Assembly: GCA_964647825.1 (NCBI GenBank)
Contig: CAZYJL010000003.1
Coordinates: forward strand, 1-64,000
Reading direction: 5' to 3'
DNA: 64,000 bases
From: VFKI01 sp964647825
GTDB lineage: Bacteria > Pseudomonadota > Gammaproteobacteria > DSM-16500
Positions 60,650 to 64,000 of this stretch are shown here, piece by piece; positions within the stretch are counted from its first letter, which is position 1; each line of letters starts with the position of its first letter. The notes beneath the pieces are model-generated. The model worked only from the letters and a program-made list of their open reading frames with translations. It was not told where the DNA came from and searched no databases. The position numbers and the translations under genes were made by a program.

Positions 60650-62275
60650 ATGCTACGAACGGGAATAAGGGATATTCCCATGATACTTGAGGAAGGGAAA
60701 GCGCTCTTCGAGGCAATCACGGACAGCGGCGTATTACTTGACCGCGCGGGACGCATTACTGCTTGGAATGGCGGTGCCAGTGCCTTATTCGGATACCAAC
60801 CAAAAGAAGTCATCGGTCGCTCACTTAATTTAGTTTACCAACAAAACCACCCTTTCCCCAAAATTATTCAAGACACATGGAACCATCAACGCAAATGGCA
60901 AACCAATACGCCTTTCATGCGTAAAGATGGCTCTACCGGCATGTGCCGCACCACAGTCAGCCCCGCCGGACAAACCCTGCAAGGCAAGCTGATTACCCTT
61001 GTCACACATTATGACCTCACCAATGAATATGAAAAAATCTGTGAACTGGACAGACTCAACGAAAGAAATACCTTTGAAAAAAACACGTATCTTAACTTAA
61101 TCAAAATAAATAATTTTTTACTTTCACGTAACTTGCTTACCAATGATCAACTTGAAAAAAATCTTAGTGAAAGTGAATTACGCTTTCACTTGCTTGCAGA
61201 AAATGCAACTGACATCATTTCACGGCATGCACCCGATGGCACATGGCTTTATGTCTCGCCTGCCTGCAAAACGCTTACAGGTTACACACCCGAAGAACTC
61301 ACCAGCAAAAACTTATTTCAATTTGTACATCATGATGACATCACTCGTTTACGTAAAATTTTTCGCCGCAAACGTGGCACCGCCACAACAGGTACACAAA
61401 CCTATCGTTTACGTCGCAAAGATGGTGAGTTCCGTTGGTTTGAAAGCAATATTCGTTTTATTCGCGATGAGCGCAATCATATTATTAGTGAAATTCAATT
61501 TGCCTCACGTGACATTACAGATCGAATTCTTGATAAAAAAGCACGACTCCGCGGACAACAATTAGCCCACGTGTTTCGTCTTAGCACGATGGAAGAAATG
61601 GCTTCAGGCATGGCGCATGAAATTAGCCAACCGCTTGCTGCCATTGTTAACTACACACAAGGCTGCGTACGCTATCTACAAAAAGAATCGCATGATCCAA
61701 CACAATTAGCTGAGATTATGAATAAAGCAGTTGCGCAGGCTGAACGAGCGGGTGAAGTGATTCATCGCTTAAAAAACTTTTTTTGCAAAGGACAATTAAT
61801 TCGTACACCTTGCAAAATCAATAGCCTCATCCGCGAAGCCGTGTCACTGATTCGTAGTGATTTAAATAGCTCCCGCACTCGCATGGATTTCGATTTTGAT
61901 CGAGAGATTCCCATTGTTTCTGCAGATCGTATTCAATTACAGCAAGTCATTTTAAATCTTATTCAAAATGGCATCGAAGCAATGAAAGAAACACCGGCAA
62001 ATGCACGCAAAATTTATATTCAAACGAAAAATCATAGTGATCAACTGATTGAAATCACAGTCACTGACACAGGCCCAGGTTTTTCAAAAGATATTATTCA
62101 TGAAGTTTTTAAACCTTTTTTTACAACAAAAGCACACGGTCGAGGCATGGGACTGGCTATCTGCCGCTCGATTATTGAGGCACATGGTGGCGAATTCATT
62201 ATTCACCCAAACACGCACAATAACAGCTGGATCCGCTTCACACTGCCAAGGCAAGGAGACAACACATGTCAATGA
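60650..62275 (+). CDS. PAS-domain sensor histidine kinase, FixL-like
   Basis: A soluble sensor kinase of 541 aa with no membrane helix. PAS domain 1 (about 20-130, ITAWNGGASALFGYQPKEVIGRS) and PAS domain 2 (about 178-300, WLYVSPACKTLTGYTPEEL) precede a HisKA box with H323 in GMAHEISQPLAAI and an ATPase (NLIQNGIEAM, TGPGFS, GRGMGLAICRSIIEAHGG). The arrangement resembles FixL/TodS kinases; neither PAS shows a clear haem signature that I can call. It overlaps its response regulator by 10 nt. Met11 (60680) is an alternative start. Confidence 0.88.
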   Translation: MLRTGIRDIPMILEEGKALFEAITDSGVLLDRAGRITAWNGGASALFGYQPKEVIGRSLNLVYQQNHPFPKIIQDTWNHQRKWQTNTPFMRKDGSTGMCRTTVSPAGQTLQGKLITLVTHYDLTNEYEKICELDRLNERNTFEKNTYLNLIKINNFLLSRNLLTNDQLEKNLSESELRFHLLAENATDIISRHAPDGTWLYVSPACKTLTGYTPEELTSKNLFQFVHHDDITRLRKIFRRKRGTATTGTQTYRLRRKDGEFRWFESNIRFIRDERNHIISEIQFASRDITDRILDKKARLRGQQLAHVFRLSTMEEMASGMAHEISQPLAAIVNYTQGCVRYLQKESHDPTQLAEIMNKAVAQAERAGEVIHRLKNFFCKGQLIRTPCKINSLIREAVSLIRSDLNSSRTRMDFDFDREIPIVSADRIQLQQVILNLIQNGIEAMKETPANARKIYIQTKNHSDQLIEITVTDTGPGFSKDIIHEVFKPFFTTKAHGRGMGLAICRSIIEAHGGEFIIHPNTHNNSWIRFTLPRQGDNTCQ

Positions 62276-62895
62276 ATCCAATCATTTATGTTGTAGACGA
62301 CGATGAAGCCATGGTGGAATCACTCTCATGGATCATAGAATCCGTTGGGCTGAAAGTGAAAACCTATACTCGAGCGACGGATTTTCTCAATGAATACAAC
62401 CCTGCACAACACGGCTGCCTCTTACTTGATGTGCGCATGCCTGGGATGAGTGGGCCTGAGCTGCAACTAAAACTGAATGCCCTCTCTGCTACCTTGCCAG
62501 TCATTTTTATTAGTGGGCACGGCGATGTGCCACTTGCTGTCCGCGTGATGAAGGCTGGCGCTGTTGATTTTTTAACCAAGCCTTTTAATGATCAAGTGTT
62601 ACTTGAAAGCATTAACAAAGCATTACGACTTGATCGTTCTTGGCGCGAAAAACAGTTAGAAAATGCCCGTGCAGAAGCTAAATTTGCGCTTTTATCCCCA
62701 CGAGAAGTTCAAGTATTACAAGGCATTGTTGCAGGCAAGCAAAACAAAGTCATTTCAGCCGAGTTAGAAATTTCTTTGAAGACAGTAGAAGCGCATCGTG
62801 CCAGCGTCATGAAAAAAATGAGTGTCAAATCAGTGCCAGAACTCGTCAAATTAGTCTTAACAAATGGCGTCCAAGAAACCGTGAGTGAGGAGTAA
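62266..62895 (+). CDS. FixJ/NarL-family response regulator
   Basis: The receiver domain holds the acidic pair DDDE, the phosphorylated D55 in LLLDVRMPGMSG and Lys in FLTKPF; it is followed by a LuxR-type helix-turn-helix (LSPREVQVLQGIVAGKQNKVISAELEISLKTVEAHRASVMKKM). The 209 aa length is typical of FixJ/TodT. It is coupled to the PAS kinase and is thus its likely partner. The regulon is unknown; the UspA-family gene downstream is a possible target by position only. Confidence 0.92.
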   Translation: MSMNPIIYVVDDDEAMVESLSWIIESVGLKVKTYTRATDFLNEYNPAQHGCLLLDVRMPGMSGPELQLKLNALSATLPVIFISGHGDVPLAVRVMKAGAVDFLTKPFNDQVLLESINKALRLDRSWREKQLENARAEAKFALLSPREVQVLQGIVAGKQNKVISAELEISLKTVEAHRASVMKKMSVKSVPELVKLVLTNGVQETVSEE

Positions 62896-62909
62896 TCGCT
62901 TAGGGACAA

Positions 62910-62929
62910 ACCCTGATTTTGATCGGGGT
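62910..62929. terminator. Stem-loop after the response regulator gene
   Basis: ACCCTGAT-TTTG-ATCGGGGT forms an 8-bp stem with one G-T pair, 15 bp after the stop, followed by CTTT. The T run is short, so it is a weak terminator candidate. Confidence 0.4.
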
Positions 62930-63087
62930 CTTTAGGGGTTTTGCTCTTGGTTATTGCCAATTTCGACAAGCCATCGATAGTGAGATGATAAGTGTTCCTC
63001 CGCTGCAACATACGTAAGAATGCGTAGTCAGGGCAGGACAGACTGGCAAGAGGATCTTATTCTCAAAAAAGACTAGGGAGACATGTT

Positions 63088-63525
63088 ATGCCGGACGCTA
63101 AAAATATTTTACTTGTCACAAACTCGACATATGACGAAGAAATCAAACAAATTCAACAGGCTTTTGCGCGGGCCGGCGAGCAACAATCGATCAAAATTCG
63201 ATTACGGCTAGTACATGTCATCCCGGGATTACCCGCTTGTTATTTTAACATTCCCTCCATGGTACAACTTGCAGAACGCTATTATGGTGAAGCAACGCGT
63301 GTACTTGGCACCGTCGGTCAAGCGCTCAATGTACCCAAAAGCGATCAATGGCTCATCACTGGGAAACTTCGCTCTGAAGTACTCAGACTGGCGAATCAAC
63401 TGGAAACGCATTTTATTTTAGCCGGCAGCCAGTGTATTAAAGATCTTCATCCTTCTTTTCTAACTACTGGAAGAGTCTCCCGTCCAACACCTGTAAAAAG
63501 CATTAGCAGTCTAGCAAACGCTTAA
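63088..63525 (+). CDS. Universal stress protein family member
   Basis: This 145-aa protein has the UspA alpha/beta layout: strand NILLVTNSTYDEEI, helix, strand LRLVHVIPG, a helical middle, strand DQWLITGK and the end FILAGSQCI. The phosphate-loop G-x2-G-x9-G-S of ATP-binding Usp proteins is not intact, so it may not bind ATP. GGGAGA stands before ATG 63088. It is monocistronic: a terminator follows, and a 192-bp gap separates it from the response regulator. Confidence 0.72.
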   Translation: MPDAKNILLVTNSTYDEEIKQIQQAFARAGEQQSIKIRLRLVHVIPGLPACYFNIPSMVQLAERYYGEATRVLGTVGQALNVPKSDQWLITGKLRSEVLRLANQLETHFILAGSQCIKDLHPSFLTTGRVSRPTPVKSISSLANA

Positions 63526-63556
63526 CCTGTCACCCTCCCTCGTCGCGATCCGGACA

Positions 63557-63592
63557 CCCATCTTCTGTAGATCAGAAGATGGGATTTTTTTT
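63557..63592 (+). terminator. Rho-independent terminator of the Usp gene
   Basis: An 11-bp perfect stem CCCATCTTCTG / CAGAAGATGGG with a 5-nt loop is followed by A and eight T residues. Confidence 0.9.
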
Positions 63593-63644
63593 GTACCCAA
63601 TCTGGTAAGATTGACTTTTCTTGCTTGGTAGGTTCAACGTCGCT

Positions 63645-64000
63645 ATGCCAATTGCTAATGCACTATACGCTCAATCAGGTGGTGTTACCGCTGTCATTAA
63701 CGCCACAGCCTGTGGCGTAATTGAAACCGCACGTACTTATTCAGAACAAATTGGGCACGTATTCGCCGCACAAAATGGCATTATCGGTATTTTAAATGAA
63801 GAATTAATTGATACCAATCAAGAAACCCCCACTACAATTGCCGCATTAAGACACACACCATCTGCTGCATTTGGTTCTTGCCGCTACAAACTAGGCACCC
63901 TCGAAACTGACCGTGCACGCTACGAACGCTTACTTGCCGTTTTTGCAGCACACAATATCCAATATTTTTTTTATAATGGCGGCGGCGATTCTCAAGACAC
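63645..64000 (+). CDS. 6-phosphofructokinase, pyrophosphate-type (partial)
   Basis: The gene runs off the window end; 118 codons are visible. NALYAQSGGVTAVINATACGVI, FAAQNGIIGILNEELID, PSAAFGSCRYKL and the YNGGGDSQD that holds the catalytic-site GGDDS-like loop are characteristic of phosphofructokinases of the PPi-dependent kind. A PPi enzyme would make this step of glycolysis reversible. The phosphoryl donor is inferred from the overall resemblance, since the deciding residues may lie past the cut. Confidence 0.8.
   Translation, partial: MPIANALYAQSGGVTAVINATACGVIETARTYSEQIGHVFAAQNGIIGILNEELIDTNQETPTTIAALRHTPSAAFGSCRYKLGTLETDRARYERLLAVFAAHNIQYFFYNGGGDSQD

Noticed and set aside
62910..62945. 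An FNR- or FixJ-type operator after the response regulator gene
   Set aside because: TTGATC and TTTGAT half-sites are present but the spacing does not fit a symmetric site; a stem-loop explains it better.

Overview
The window reads as a chromosomal segment of a host-associated gammaproteobacterium, most like the order Legionellales (the Legionella, Coxiella and Berkiella neighbourhood). The reasons are a complete mevalonate route to isopentenyl diphosphate instead of a dxs-type pathway, a pyrophosphate-type phosphofructokinase start, lysine-rich coiled-coil proteins and kinase-fold proteins of effector type between conserved housekeeping genes, and many short palindromic repeats in an AT-rich background. 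The genus cannot be fixed from the sequence, and no secretion-system gene is in the window, so effector status is inference.

Layout. 1-4.2 kb: a tightly overlapping operon xseB-ispA-nrdR-nusB-thiL-pgpA plus a half-size EamA transporter; a stable-RNA-type promoter points left off the window edge. 4.2-7.4 kb: a coiled-coil membrane protein and an exported NlpC/P60 peptidase, flanked by hairpin repeats. 7.4-13.3 kb: the mevalonate operon mvaA-mvaS-mevalonate kinase-GHMP kinase-mvaD on the minus strand, divergent from idi; with ispA this takes acetoacetyl-CoA to farnesyl diphosphate. 13.3-18 kb: an orphan potD, then murF-icd. 18-26 kb: an accessory island of three tandem kinase-fold paralogues and a 960-residue protein with widely separated His and Cys motifs; several share a palindromic extended -10 promoter.

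26-37.3 kb: tsaC/sua5, scpA-scpB-rluB (with a long out-of-frame overlap), a toxin-antitoxin-like pair, a 2H phosphoesterase, cinA, dnaE and def. 37.3-41.7 kb: a second accessory island of three modular paralogues, one being a fusion of the domains carried separately by the other two and two of them carrying nuclear-localisation-like basic clusters. 41.6-47.2 kb: msbA-lpxK-rnhB and a possible 20-residue basic peptide, divergent from dapD-dapE. 47.2-49.9 kb: a decayed AbiEii-like fragment, another coiled-coil effector candidate and a cyclic-nucleotide-binding protein. 50.2-57.7 kb: kdpFABCD with an extra tiny membrane peptide but no adjacent kdpE. 57.7-64 kb: tRNA-Ser(GGA), 4.5S RNA, dnaX-ybaB-recR, a FixL/FixJ-like two-component pair, a UspA-family protein with a clear terminator, and the start of a phosphofructokinase.

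Intergenic DNA is rich in repeats of four families (called A to D here). In families A and B the core is conserved but the hairpin arms differ between copies while staying self-complementary. No transposase, integrase, CRISPR array or rRNA gene was seen.
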